Made by a program: the position numbers and the translations under genes. Positions 7,637 through 16,738 of a stretch of DNA of 64,000 nucleotides are shown here, piece after piece. Origin of the DNA: Micromonospora sp. NBC_01796 (GTDB taxonomy: Bacteria > Actinomycetota > Actinomycetes > Mycobacteriales > Micromonosporaceae); assembly GCF_035917455.1 (NCBI RefSeq), contig NZ_CP109078.1, positions 3,658,001 to 3,722,000 of the forward strand, read 5' to 3'. Under the pieces are notes generated by a model. The model was not told the origin of the DNA. It saw only the letters and a program-made list of their open reading frames with translations, and ran no database searches. Position 1 is the stretch's first letter. The number at the start of each line of letters is the position of its first letter.

Positions 7637-8146
7637 ATGCCGACGAGGGTGGTCCGGCCGGTCGAGCCGGGGGATCTTGACGAGGTGGCGGGGATCTACG
7701 CCCACTACGTGACCGGGAGCGTGGCGACCTTCGACGAGACCCCGCCGACCCCCGCCGACTGGCGGCAGAAGGCGCAGACCCTGCGCGGCGCCGGGCTGCC
7801 GTTCCTGGTGGTCGAGGTCGGTGGGGAGTTGGCCGGATTCGGGTACGCCAGCCAGTGGCGCCCCAAGCCGGCGTACCGGCACAGCGCCGAGAACACGATC
7901 TACCTTGCGCCGGGGCGTACCGGTGCCGGGCTCGGGTCGCTGCTGCTCGGCGCGGTGCTGGACGGTTGCGCGGCGGCCGGCGTACGGCAGGTCATCGCGG
8001 TCATCGCGGACACCGGCAGCGACGCCTCCGCCGCCCTGCACCGAAGGCACGGCTTCGTCGAGGTCGGCCGGCTCCGGTCGGTCGGCTTCAAGCACGGCCG
8101 GTGGATCGACACGACGATCTTCCAGCGTGATCTCACCGCCGGGTGA
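7637..8146 (+). CDS. GNAT acetyltransferase, phosphinothricin/methionine-sulfoximine acetyltransferase-like
   Basis: 169 residues. VRPVEPGDLDEVAGIYAHYV, FDETPP and the region from FGYASQWRPKPAYRHSAE match the PAT/MddA/YncA branch of the GNAT superfamily, which acetylates the amino group of phosphinothricin, methionine sulfoximine or related amino acids. The acetyl-CoA loop is GRTGAGLGSLL. An SD GGAGGT lies at 7624-7629, 7 nt before ATG. It follows the dehydratase by 35 nt and may be in one transcript with it. Its last 14 nt overlap the convergent D,D-carboxypeptidase gene. Substrate specificity cannot be read from the sequence. Confidence 0.85.
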   Translation: MPTRVVRPVEPGDLDEVAGIYAHYVTGSVATFDETPPTPADWRQKAQTLRGAGLPFLVVEVGGELAGFGYASQWRPKPAYRHSAENTIYLAPGRTGAGLGSLLLGAVLDGCAAAGVRQVIAVIADTGSDASAALHRRHGFVEVGRLRSVGFKHGRWIDTTIFQRDLTAG

Positions 8147-9395
8147 GGCGGTCCCAGACTCCCGGTGGTTCGAGCTGGTCGCCGGTGTGGAGCGGCCCAC
8201 CGACCGGTGGCTGCTCACCGACGGTCGCGGTCACCCGACCGTGTTCGGCGCCGGCCGAGAGCTGCCTCGGTACGGGCGGGATCTCGGTGTCGAGCCGTAC
8301 CTCCAGGCCCGGCCAGCCGATCACCTCGACATCCCGGGCGGCCCGCAGCGTCGTCGTACCGGTGTCGAGCGGGCCGCGTACGTCGGCCACCTCCTGCCCG
8401 GCCGTGACCACCGTGTGTACGCCCAGCGCGGCGGCGGCCGAACGGACCAGCGGGGTGGTCGCCCGGAACACCGCCCGGAGTTGCTCCGGGGTGTGCGCAC
8501 CCGGCTGCCCCAGCACCGCGCCGACAACAAGGAGGCTGGTGGTGCCGACCTTCACCACGGCGGCGAAGGTGAAACAGCCCCCGGCCTCGTCGGTCGAGCC
8601 GGTCTTGACCCCCACCACGCCGTCCCGCCCGAGCAGGTCGTTGTAGTTGGTGATCGTCCCCTCGACCGGGACGGTCGCCTTCGACTGGGCGACGATCTCC
8701 GCGAATGCCGGGAGGGCCATCGCCTTCCGGGTCAGGATCACCTGGTCGACGGCGGTGCTCACGGTGTCCGGGGCGAGCCCGGCCGGGTCCGTGTACCGGG
8801 TGTTGACCATGCCGAGCCCGGTCGCCATCGCGTTCATCTTGTCGACGAACGCGGCCACGCTGCCCGCGTCCCAGGCGGCCAGGATCCGGGCCATGTTGTT
8901 CGCCGACGGCAGCATCACCGCCTGCAACGCCTGCCGCTGGGTGAACTGCGCCCCGGCGGCGACCCGGATCAGCGACTCGCCCCGCGCCTTCTCCGCCGGG
9001 TACGCCGCGGCCTGCGCCGCGCTGACGGTCAGGCTCGGCCCCGACTCGCCGACACCGAGCGGATGATCGGTCAGCACCACGTACGCGGTCATCACCTTCG
9101 CCACGCTGCCGATCGCCACCGGGGTCGGGCTGCCGAAGTTGCCCAGGTCACCGAGGCCCTCGATGGAGACCGCGGCCTGCCCGGTCGACGGCCACGGCAG
9201 CTCCGGCGCGGTGCCGGGGATCCTGGTCGAGGCGGGCAGGATCGGCTCGGCGGTCGGCCTCGGCGGGTCGTGCCAGAAGGGCTGGCTGACGAACAGCCCG
9301 ATCGCGACGAGCACCAGCGCCAGCGCGGCGGGCAGGAGCAGCTTCAGCCGTCGCGAACGGCGTTGCGCCGCCGCGTACGAGGCCGACTGGTACAT
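8133..9395 (-). CDS. D-alanyl-D-alanine carboxypeptidase-like membrane protein (peptidase S11)
   Basis: 420 residues. A basic cytoplasmic start (QRRSRRLK) is followed by one membrane anchor (LLLPAALALVLVAIGLFV), so the enzyme faces the wall. The three penicillin-binding motifs are SVAK (Ser97, Lys100), SAN (164-166) and KTG (264-266). Enzymes of this family trim the terminal D-Ala from peptidoglycan stem peptides and belong to the low-molecular-mass PBPs. GGGAGGAA precedes ATG 9395. The C-terminal part after residue 300 resembles the DacA beta-domain. It is convergent with the acetyltransferase, overlapping by 14 nt. Confidence 0.9.
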   Translation of the reverse strand: MYQSASYAAAQRRSRRLKLLLPAALALVLVAIGLFVSQPFWHDPPRPTAEPILPASTRIPGTAPELPWPSTGQAAVSIEGLGDLGNFGSPTPVAIGSVAKVMTAYVVLTDHPLGVGESGPSLTVSAAQAAAYPAEKARGESLIRVAAGAQFTQRQALQAVMLPSANNMARILAAWDAGSVAAFVDKMNAMATGLGMVNTRYTDPAGLAPDTVSTAVDQVILTRKAMALPAFAEIVAQSKATVPVEGTITNYNDLLGRDGVVGVKTGSTDEAGGCFTFAAVVKVGTTSLLVVGAVLGQPGAHTPEQLRAVFRATTPLVRSAAAALGVHTVVTAGQEVADVRGPLDTGTTTLRAARDVEVIGWPGLEVRLDTEIPPVPRQLSAGAEHGRVTATVGEQPPVGGPLHTGDQLEPPGVWDRLTRR

Positions 9396-9511
9396 GAGCG
9401 GTGTTCCTCCCGAGGCGAGACAGCCGTAGGCGCTGACGAATCTGATATTGCCGCTGGTCGTGGGCCCGGTGGGGCATCATCGACAGATTGACTCCGGCGG
9501 GACCGGCCGGT

Positions 9512-10690
9512 TCAGCCCAGCGGTTCGCCCTGCGCGGTGGGCAGCCCCAGGGCACGCCGTACGGCCAACTCGGTCTCGGGGTTGGCGTGCTGCTCGGCCC
9601 GAGTCAGCCGCTCGAACAGCGCGTCCGGGCTGGCCGCGTTGCCGAGGTCACGCCAGAGCGGTTCGGCGGCCTCCGCCTCCAGCACGAGCCGGTCCATCGC
9701 CGGCTGCACCGGAGCTGGCCAGGGGCCGAGCCTCAGTCGCTGCCTCCGCTCCGACTGCTCCATCACCACCCTCGTCGCCGCGTCACCCAGCTCCGTCATG
9801 GGGGCGGTACGGCCCAGGGCCCTGACCCGCTCGATCTCCTCCCTGGCCTCCCTGATCGCGAGCAGGAAGCGCAGCTGTTCGGCGTCCACGGTCGCCGCGT
9901 TCATCTTCAACGGCCGGTCGAACGTGCCGTTCCCACCGGCGAGAAAGCAGGCGATCGAGCCACGGGACTGGGTCCATTCGGATTCGCGGGGCAGGAACCA
10001 GCGCAGGTGGGTGCCGGCCGGCAACGAGAGCGGATCGAGTACGTAGTCGCGTCCGAGTGTCGGGCACCAGGTCTCGGCCCGCCGAGTGAGCGTGTCGGCG
10101 CCCGGGTAGGCGCCCAGGAACTCCGGCGGGTGCTTCTCCATCGGGTCGTCGTAGTGGCCCGGTGCCTGCCCGACGAACTCGGCGTTGTGCGGCTGCGTGC
10201 ACTCGATCACCGTGAACGAGTCGCTGATGAACGGCGTACCCGGTCCGGGTTCGTCGAGGTTCAGGCAGTCGCCGGACCGGAGGTCGTGGATGGCGTTGAC
10301 CCGGTCGGCCGTCTGTAGGAACACGACCAGGCCCACGGCGGCGACGATCATCCAGACGCCCAGCAGTGACAGGCCGGCGATGGCGAGCCCCTTGCCCCGA
10401 CGACCGGTCCGCCCGATGTCGCGCAGCGCGATGATCCCGAAAACGAGGCCGAGCAGCCCGCCGAGCAGGCCGAACACGAAAGCGAGGACCGCGAACCCAC
10501 TCAGCCTGGTGTTCTGCGGCGCAGGGCCGGTCAGACCCGGAAGCCGTCGATGGACCAGGTCCGGATCGTCGAACGGGTGCTCCCACGTATCCCAGTCGAT
10601 GGTCGATCGGTCGGATGGCCGCCCTGCGGGCACCGCCTGCTCCGGACCGGGTGCCTCGGGTGGTGCCGGATCGGTTCCGTCGGCGGTCAT
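9512..10690 (-). CDS. DUF4190 membrane protein with septum-formation-like domain
   Basis: 392 residues. An acidic and proline-rich cytoplasmic N-terminus of about 70 residues is followed by two membrane segments (FAVLAFVFGLLGGLLGLVFG and LSLLGVWMIVAAVGLVVFLQ), the DUF4190 pattern. The extracellular part (LRSGDCLNL ... VIECTQPHNAEFVG ... CPTLGRDY ... IACFLAGG) carries the paired cysteines of the actinobacterial Septum_form domain. The last 120 residues are charged and helical. ATG 10690 is preceded by GGGGGAGGAA. The domain is named after a corynebacterial septum-linked protein, but a direct role in septation here is not shown. It is not obviously in an operon. Confidence 0.78.
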   Translation of the reverse strand: MTADGTDPAPPEAPGPEQAVPAGRPSDRSTIDWDTWEHPFDDPDLVHRRLPGLTGPAPQNTRLSGFAVLAFVFGLLGGLLGLVFGIIALRDIGRTGRRGKGLAIAGLSLLGVWMIVAAVGLVVFLQTADRVNAIHDLRSGDCLNLDEPGPGTPFISDSFTVIECTQPHNAEFVGQAPGHYDDPMEKHPPEFLGAYPGADTLTRRAETWCPTLGRDYVLDPLSLPAGTHLRWFLPRESEWTQSRGSIACFLAGGNGTFDRPLKMNAATVDAEQLRFLLAIREAREEIERVRALGRTAPMTELGDAATRVVMEQSERRQRLRLGPWPAPVQPAMDRLVLEAEAAEPLWRDLGNAASPDALFERLTRAEQHANPETELAVRRALGLPTAQGEPLG

Positions 10691-10775
10691 CCCGCATTCC
10701 TCCCCCGTACGTGCTTTCGAGCGGAGGGAGCCTATGCGATCCTCGCCTCGTCCACGGGGCACATCCGGGACGGTT

Positions 10776-10814
10776 CCGGTGCGGGAAGCCGGGAACGGGC
10801 AACCCGCACCGGAC
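10776..10814 (-). terminator. hairpin terminator of the TAP-type hydrolase
   Basis: TCCGGTGCGGG (10776-10786) and CCCGCACCGGA (10804-10814) form a perfect 11-bp stem, 5 nt past the stop codon of the leftward hydrolase gene. Confidence 0.7.
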
Positions 10815-10819
10815 GATCG

Positions 10820-12415
10820 TCACCGGATGACGGCCGACCAACCGGGCCGGACCGGCCCCGGCAGCTCCGACACCCCGGCACCGCGTTGCGCGTACGTCGG
10901 GGTCGGTGTCGGGGCGGCGGCGCAGGTCGCGCCGGGCGGCGGGAGCTGACGGTCGACCAGGTACCGGTCGACGAAGGCGGTGGTGCACGGCGTACCGGGG
11001 TAGACCCCGTGACCCGCACCCTCGAAGCTGACCAGTCGACCGTGCCGCCCCAACTGGTCCGCCACGCCCACCGCCCACTCGTACGGGGTGACCGGGTCGT
11101 GGAACGAGTTGACGATCAGCAGGGGCAGCTCGGTGCGTACCCGGAGCCGGTGCTGCGGGTTGCCCACCTCACCCTTCCAGCCGAGACAAACTCCGAGGGC
11201 GGTGAGGGCCGGTGCCGAGGCCCGCATGTTCGGTGCGACCTCCCGGGCCAGTTCGACGTACCGGCGGAACTGGGACAGCCCGTCGACCGGCAACGCCCAG
11301 TCCTGGCAGAACACCGGCATCGGATACTCGACCAACTCGTCGGCGGCGGTTTTCCCTCGCTCCGATGCCGCCGGGGCGGGCGCGTTGTCGATCATGGCGG
11401 CGAGCAGGTTGGCGAGGTCCGCCCATGCCGGCAGGTAGAACGTGCCGAGGGTCCGGCGACTGAGGTCCAACCAGGTCAGACCGGCGCCGGTGTCCGGGTC
11501 GACCAGGGTGCCGGCCTCCGCTCGCCGCATCAACTCCGCGAAGATCCCGGGTACGTCCCGACCGTGCAAAGCACAGCTCGTGTCCCGGTCGCACCAGGCC
11601 ACGAACTGCTCGAAGGAGTGCTCCGCCCCGACCGACTCGGTACGGATGAACGCCCCGGTCCCGAGGCTGTGGTCCATGGTGCTGTCCATCACCAGCGCCC
11701 GTACCCGCTGCGGATGACGCTCGGCGTACATCTGGCCCATCAGGGTGCCGTAGGAGGCACCGTTGTAGCTGATCTGCCGTACGCCGAGGGCGGCCCGGAT
11801 CGCGTCGATGTCGTCCGCCACGTTGACCGCGTCGACATGGTCGAACAGTGGGCCGGTGTTCGCCCGGCAGTTGTCGTACAGCCGATGGTTGTACGCGACC
11901 AGCGCCCTGTACTCCGCCTGGTCCGCCGGTACGGGAAAGGGTTGCTCGCCGAGCAGCGCGAGGGAGCAGCGGATCGGGTTGCTGCGGGCGACACCCCGGG
12001 GGTCGAAGCCGATCATGTCGAACCGTTCCCGGATCTCCGGGCTGCCGTAGCGCTCGGGGCGCTCGATCACCGCGTTGACACCGGAGCCGCCCGGCCCACC
12101 GGGGTTGATCAGCAGCGGGCCGATCCGCCTGGCCGCCGGGCCGGTGGCGGCCCGCTTGGCGAGCGCCAGCGGGAAGGTCGCGCCGTGCGGACGGGACCAG
12201 TCGACGGGCAGGACGAGGGTGGCGCAGCGCAGGCCGTCGTCGTTCGGCAGGTCGGCACACGGTTGCCAGTCGAGTGCGGGCGGACGCCAACCGTTCGTGG
12301 TCGTGTCGGCCCCGGCCGTCCCGCTGGCCGCCGCCCCAGCGGGTGCGGCGGTGGCGCCGAGCAGGAGGACGAGGGCGGCCGAGAAACCGACCGTGGTACG
12401 GATTGCTCTTCGCAT
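10820..12415 (-). CDS. secreted alpha/beta hydrolase, TAP-type peptidase
   Basis: 531 residues. A signal peptide (VGFSAALVLLLGATAAPAGA) indicates export. The alpha/beta hydrolase core shows the oxyanion stretch LLINPGGPGGSG, the nucleophile elbow GASYG (Ser near residue 220), an acid in NSFHDPVTP and a histidine in GAGHGVY. The C-terminal TAP-like domain places it with the tripeptidyl aminopeptidase/SlpD/E family of Streptomyces, which cuts short peptides from exported proteins. I chose ATG 12415 at the beginning of the signal peptide; the frame is open upstream to 12757 but that part is antisense to the sigma factor. It diverges from the sigma factor gene across 211 nt. Confidence 0.88.
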   Translation of the reverse strand: MRRAIRTTVGFSAALVLLLGATAAPAGAAASGTAGADTTTNGWRPPALDWQPCADLPNDDGLRCATLVLPVDWSRPHGATFPLALAKRAATGPAARRIGPLLINPGGPGGSGVNAVIERPERYGSPEIRERFDMIGFDPRGVARSNPIRCSLALLGEQPFPVPADQAEYRALVAYNHRLYDNCRANTGPLFDHVDAVNVADDIDAIRAALGVRQISYNGASYGTLMGQMYAERHPQRVRALVMDSTMDHSLGTGAFIRTESVGAEHSFEQFVAWCDRDTSCALHGRDVPGIFAELMRRAEAGTLVDPDTGAGLTWLDLSRRTLGTFYLPAWADLANLLAAMIDNAPAPAASERGKTAADELVEYPMPVFCQDWALPVDGLSQFRRYVELAREVAPNMRASAPALTALGVCLGWKGEVGNPQHRLRVRTELPLLIVNSFHDPVTPYEWAVGVADQLGRHGRLVSFEGAGHGVYPGTPCTTAFVDRYLVDRQLPPPGATCAAAPTPTPTYAQRGAGVSELPGPVRPGWSAVIR

Positions 12416-12626
12416 GACGCGACAGCTCCAATCGATGGACGTGCCGCCCAGTCGAGCATGGACCGAAGCTGTGCTGAAGGCTCGGCGGAGCATGCCAGGG
12501 GGATCTCCGGGATGTCCCCGACCGACCGATCCGGCGATTGACCCGAGCCGGTACCGGCCGGAAGGGACATTCACGGGGTGAGCAAACTTCCCGGGGGCGG
12601 CAGCGTCGTAATGGCGGAGGTGGGCC

Positions 12627-13202
12627 GTGGACCAGGGTTCCGAGCACGAGTTCACCGCGTTCGTCAGCGAACGTGGTGCGGCTCTGCTGCGGGTCGCGTA
12701 CGCCCTCGCCGGTGACCAGTACGCCGCCGAGGATCTGTTACAGGACGCGCTGGCCAAGGCGTACGCGCGCTGGCCGAAGATCCGCGGCGACGCCGAGCCG
12801 TACGTGCGCCGGATCCTCTACAACGACCAGGTCTCCGGTTGGCGGCGGCGGAAACGGAGACCGGAGGTGCCGCTCGGCGTCACCCCGGAACCGGTGGCCG
12901 ACGGCGACACCGCCGACGACACCGTGTTGCAGATGATGCTGCGGGACGCGCTGCGGATGCTGCCACCCCGGCAGCGTGCGGTCCTGGTGCTGCGATACCT
13001 CGAAGACCTCAGTGTGGAACAGACCGCCGCGCTGCTCGGCTGCCGGGTCGGCACGGTGGCGAGCCAGTCGTCGCGGGCCCTGAGCAAGCTGCGTGACCTG
13101 GTTCCCGACTTCGCCAACCTGGCCGAGCGGAACAACCCGGAGCAACGGTACGAGCAGACCGAGCGGGATGAACCTCAGACCCGTTGGGAGACGGCGCGAT
13201 GA
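12627..13202 (+). CDS. SigE-family RNA polymerase sigma-70 factor (ECF)
   Basis: 191 residues. The N-terminal segment (FTAFVSERGAALLRVAYAL) and region 2 (YAAEDLLQDALAKAYARWPK) are typical of the large actinobacterial SigE family. Region 4 is LPPRQRAVLVLRYLEDLSVE, then QTAALLGCRVGTVASQSSRA, a helix-turn-helix for the -35 element. The GTG start is preceded by GGCGGAGG. The stop overlaps the start of a membrane-anchored propeller protein (ATGA), the usual position of an anti-sigma partner. The signal and the regulon are not readable from the sequence. Confidence 0.92.
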   Translation: MDQGSEHEFTAFVSERGAALLRVAYALAGDQYAAEDLLQDALAKAYARWPKIRGDAEPYVRRILYNDQVSGWRRRKRRPEVPLGVTPEPVADGDTADDTVLQMMLRDALRMLPPRQRAVLVLRYLEDLSVEQTAALLGCRVGTVASQSSRALSKLRDLVPDFANLAERNNPEQRYEQTERDEPQTRWETAR

Positions 13203-14347
13203 GCCACGCGACTGACGAGGCCCTGCGTCGGGCCGTACACGGACTGGCCGGTGAAGCCCGCGCCGCGACCGACCTGGCACCGCTCGCGATGGCCCGGGGC
13301 CGGCGGGTACGGCGCCAGCGTCGCATCGTCGGCGCTGCCGCGGCGGTGGTCGCGATCGCGGTGATCGCGTCACCCTTCGTCTGGCTGCGCCCCGGTCCGG
13401 AGGTACGTCCCATCGGACCGCACCTCATCGTCCCCACCTCCGGTGACCCGACCGGACCCTCGGCGTCGCCGACGCCCTCGACCGTGCAGGCGGCGGGCAG
13501 CGCCTGGTGGAGCAGGCCGCTGCAACTCAGCGGTAGCTGGATCGTCACCGGGGCGACCACCACCGGAACCCCGCGCCAGCCCGCCTACGTCCTCGACCGC
13601 ACCCGGAACTCCTACGTCGGCTACACCGCCTACGACGAGGTGTGGGCGGCGCCGAGCGGCAACCTCGCCGCTGTCTACGACTACAACCGGCCGGGTGAGA
13701 CCGGGTTGCTGAACGTGGCGACCGGTGCGGTCAGGTGGGTCCGGACCGGGAGCCACGTGATGACCGCGAAGTGGTCGCCGGACGGCAGCAAGGTGCTGCT
13801 GACGAACATCAACATGCAGGCGGGCGGCGGCTATACCGCGATCATCGTGACCGTCGCGGACAGAAAGGTCCGCGAGTTCTCGGCGAGCGCGGCAACGTAC
13901 CTCTGCACCGACTACTGCCAGTTCACCTGGATGCCGGACGGCAAGGAGGTGGTGCTTGCGCAGACGGATCCGGCCGCGCCGAACTCGGAGAAGACCCGTG
14001 CCGCGCGACGTGGGCTACAGCTTTTCTCGGCCGACACCGGCAAGCCGACGCGGTTCCTGCCGATCAGGGGGGATGTGGTCGGGGCGTACCCGTGGTCGCC
14101 GGACGGGCGGTTGGTTGTCGTCCAGGGACAGCAGGATCCGCAGCTCGTCGACGCCACCACCGGGGCGGTGCTCGGAGTACTGCCCAGCGCGGACGCGTTC
14201 TGGACCGCCGACGACCGGTTGATGTTCGTCGAGGATCGCGCGGGATACCCGAGCGCGATCGAGATGGACCTGCAGGGCAGGGAGTTCGCGCAGTTCTCGC
14301 TTCCGCCCGAACTGCTCGGCCGGCAGATCTCGGTGGCATCCGGCTGA
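13199..14347 (+). CDS. membrane-anchored WD40/TolB-like propeller protein coupled to sigma factor
   Basis: 382 residues. About 45 cytoplasmic residues (SHATDEALRRAVHGLAGEAR) precede one membrane segment (VGAAAAVVAIAVIASPFVWL), and an extracellular part of about 310 residues contains propeller blades (TAKWSPDGSKVLLTN, FTWMPDGKEVVLAQ, YPWSPDGRLVVVQG). The WSPDG motif is typical of WD40-like/TolB repeats. I chose ATG 13199, which overlaps the sigma factor stop; TTG 13184 is less likely. By position it is probably the regulator of the SigE-family factor, with its short cytoplasmic N-terminus in the anti-sigma role, but no zinc-binding anti-sigma HxxxCxxC motif is present, so this is inference. 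Confidence 0.75.
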   Translation: MSHATDEALRRAVHGLAGEARAATDLAPLAMARGRRVRRQRRIVGAAAAVVAIAVIASPFVWLRPGPEVRPIGPHLIVPTSGDPTGPSASPTPSTVQAAGSAWWSRPLQLSGSWIVTGATTTGTPRQPAYVLDRTRNSYVGYTAYDEVWAAPSGNLAAVYDYNRPGETGLLNVATGAVRWVRTGSHVMTAKWSPDGSKVLLTNINMQAGGGYTAIIVTVADRKVREFSASAATYLCTDYCQFTWMPDGKEVVLAQTDPAAPNSEKTRAARRGLQLFSADTGKPTRFLPIRGDVVGAYPWSPDGRLVVVQGQQDPQLVDATTGAVLGVLPSADAFWTADDRLMFVEDRAGYPSAIEMDLQGREFAQFSLPPELLGRQISVASG

Positions 14348-14556
14348 CCCTCGCCCTCCGGACGCGATACGTGTAGCAGAGCGGTACCGGCGGGCACCGG
14401 GAACATGAAACCATCGGCCGGCGTCCTCAATGCGCTGACCAGGGGTTATCGGCCACTAACATGCCCCTGACACCCGTTACCGAGCCTCCCGGGCCGCGCC
14501 CCCTCCGCGCCCGGGGTCCGCCGCCGGCACGGGACGGGCCTGGAGGGGTGCGCGCG

Positions 14557-16722
14557 ATGACACGACTGGACAGCCGACCGGAGCCGAAGACCGACATCCG
14601 GGCCGGTTACCGCGGTGACATCGAGGGACTGCGCGCGGTCGCGGTCGTACTCGTGTTGTTGTCGCACGCGGGCCGGGACGTCCTCCCCGGCGGCTTCGTC
14701 GGGGTGGACGTCTTTTTTGTCATCTCCGGCTTCCTGATCACCGGGCTGCTGGTCGAGGAGTTGGAGCGCACCGGCAGGATCTCGCTGACCGGCTTCTACG
14801 CCCGGCGGGCGAAGCGGCTGCTTCCCGCCGCAGGGCTGGTGCTCGGCACGAGCCTGTTGCTGACCCTGTTCTTCCTGCCGAGGACCCGGTGGGCGGACAC
14901 CGGCTGGGACGTGGTCGCCAGCGGGCTCTACGTGATGAACTGGCGGCTGGCCGAGCAGGCCGTCGACTACCTCGCGGTCGGGGACGCGCCGAGCATCCTC
15001 CAGCACTACTGGTCGCTCGCGGTCGAGGAGCAGTTCTACCTGGTCTGGCCGCTGCTGCTGATCCTGGTCGGCTGGTCGGGCCGGCGCCGACGCCGCGCCA
15101 CCAGGGTCGACACCCCCGGCCGTACGGGCGTCAGCCGGCGCAGGTGGTTCCTGCTCGCCCTCGCCCTGATCGGGGTGCCGTCGTTCGCCTGGTCGGCCTA
15201 CCTGACCTCGTCCGACCCGTCCCGCGCCTACTTCGTCACCACCACCCGGATGTGGGAACTCGCCCTCGGTGGTGGCCTGGCCCTGCTGAGTTTCCGGCTG
15301 TCCCGGCTGCCCCGGACGGTCGCCGCCGGGCTCGGCTGGGCCGGGTTGGCGGCGATCGTCGTCGCCGCACTCTGGATCACCCCGAGCATGGCCTTCCCCG
15401 GTTACCTGGCCGTGCTGCCCACCTTCGGTGCCGCCGCCGTGATCGCCGCCGGGACCGCCGGCCGTACCGGTCCCGAACTGGTGCTCGGCCTGCGCCCGGT
15501 ACGCGCGATCGGCGCCCTGTCCTACTCGCTCTACCTGTGGCACTGGCCGCTCCTGGTGGCGGCGCAGGCCCGGTTCGGTGAGTTGAGCGTGGCGGCGGGA
15601 CTCACGGTTGTGTTCCTCTCCGCGCTCCCGGCCTGGGCGACGTACCACTACCTGGAGAACCCGGTACGGCGGTCGAAGCGGCTGGCGTTCTATCCCGTAC
15701 GGGCGCTGCGGCTGGGGTTGTTCTTCACCGCCGTACCGGTGCTGGCCGGGCTGCTGTTCCAGTTCACCGTCTGGCCGCCACCGCGCCCGGCGCCGGTGAC
15801 CGACACGATCCCCTGGGCCGGGCCCTCGTCCGGCTCCTCGGTGCCGGTGAGGTCCGGACCGTCGGGTGCGGCGATTCTGGGTGACACGCCCCGGACCAGC
15901 AGGGACGGGGTGCCGGTGGACAAGGTGGACGCCATCGTCCCGGATCCGCTCGCCGCCAAGGACGACCTGCCCGATGTCTACCCCGACAGGTGTTTCTCCG
16001 AGGGGACCAGGACCGAGATCGTGACCTGCGTGTACGGCGACCGGGGGGCCGACTTCACGGTGGCGGTGGTGGGGGACTCGCACGCCGGCAACTGGATCCC
16101 GGCGTTGCAGGCGGTCGCCACCGAGCGGAAGTGGCGGCTGGTGACGTACCTGAAGCAGTCGTGTCCGTTCCTCGACCTGGAGATCTCGGTGCTGTCGCGT
16201 ACCCAGCCGGCGTGTGCCGAGTGGAACCGCAACGTACGCGCGGAGCTGACCGGGACGGCCCGGCCCGACCTGCTGTTGACCAGTGGCGCGTTCTACGTCC
16301 CGATCCGTGGCGACGCCCTGCTCAACGGCGCCGACGGGTACCACGCCACGGTCGAGGCGATGCGCCGGACCTGGACCGCGATGACCGACGCGGGAATCCG
16401 TACGGTGGTCCTGCGCGACACCCCGCACCTGAACGTACGCGTCGCCGAGTGTGTGTCGGCGAACCGGACCAGGCTGACGAGGTGCACCGCGCCCAGGGAG
16501 CTTGCCGTGACGGCCAGCGCCGGTCCGGCCCAGGCGGAGGCGGTCGGGGGACTGTCCGGGGTGCGGCTGGTCGACCTGACCGACGCGATCTGCCCGGCCG
16601 ACCGGTGTGCCCCGGTGATCGGCGGGGTGCTGGTCTACCGGGACAGCAGCCACCTGACCGCCACCTACGCCCGGAGTCTCACCCCACGGGTGGGCGCCGC
16701 ACTCGACACGCTGCTCAACTGA
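14557..16722 (+). CDS. OafA/YrhL-type membrane acyltransferase with SGNH domain
   Basis: 721 residues. Residues 15-400 are the acyltransferase-3 domain with about ten membrane helices: DIEGLRAVAVVLVLLSHAGR holds the conserved His, and GGFVGVDVFFVISGFLITGL and FYARRAKRLLPA are diagnostic. The outer C-terminal part is an SGNH hydrolase fold with VVGDSHAGNW near 506 (Ser nucleophile) and DSSHLTATYA near 695 (Asp/His). Such two-domain proteins O-acetylate surface polysaccharides or peptidoglycan outside the membrane. ATG 14557 was chosen for the GGAGGGG 8 nt upstream; ATG 14461 would add a non-conserved proline-rich stretch. The acceptor is unknown. Confidence 0.9.
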   Translation: MTRLDSRPEPKTDIRAGYRGDIEGLRAVAVVLVLLSHAGRDVLPGGFVGVDVFFVISGFLITGLLVEELERTGRISLTGFYARRAKRLLPAAGLVLGTSLLLTLFFLPRTRWADTGWDVVASGLYVMNWRLAEQAVDYLAVGDAPSILQHYWSLAVEEQFYLVWPLLLILVGWSGRRRRRATRVDTPGRTGVSRRRWFLLALALIGVPSFAWSAYLTSSDPSRAYFVTTTRMWELALGGGLALLSFRLSRLPRTVAAGLGWAGLAAIVVAALWITPSMAFPGYLAVLPTFGAAAVIAAGTAGRTGPELVLGLRPVRAIGALSYSLYLWHWPLLVAAQARFGELSVAAGLTVVFLSALPAWATYHYLENPVRRSKRLAFYPVRALRLGLFFTAVPVLAGLLFQFTVWPPPRPAPVTDTIPWAGPSSGSSVPVRSGPSGAAILGDTPRTSRDGVPVDKVDAIVPDPLAAKDDLPDVYPDRCFSEGTRTEIVTCVYGDRGADFTVAVVGDSHAGNWIPALQAVATERKWRLVTYLKQSCPFLDLEISVLSRTQPACAEWNRNVRAELTGTARPDLLLTSGAFYVPIRGDALLNGADGYHATVEAMRRTWTAMTDAGIRTVVLRDTPHLNVRVAECVSANRTRLTRCTAPRELAVTASAGPAQAEAVGGLSGVRLVDLTDAICPADRCAPVIGGVLVYRDSSHLTATYARSLTPRVGAALDTLLN

Positions 16723-16738
16723 GATCGCCGGGGGATCG

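Noticed and set aside
14446-16653. 735-codon minus-strand frame opposite the acyltransferase, and similar ones at 31585-34227 and 52312-54333
   Set aside because: All mirror strong plus-strand genes and translate to biased, non-globular sequence without start signals.
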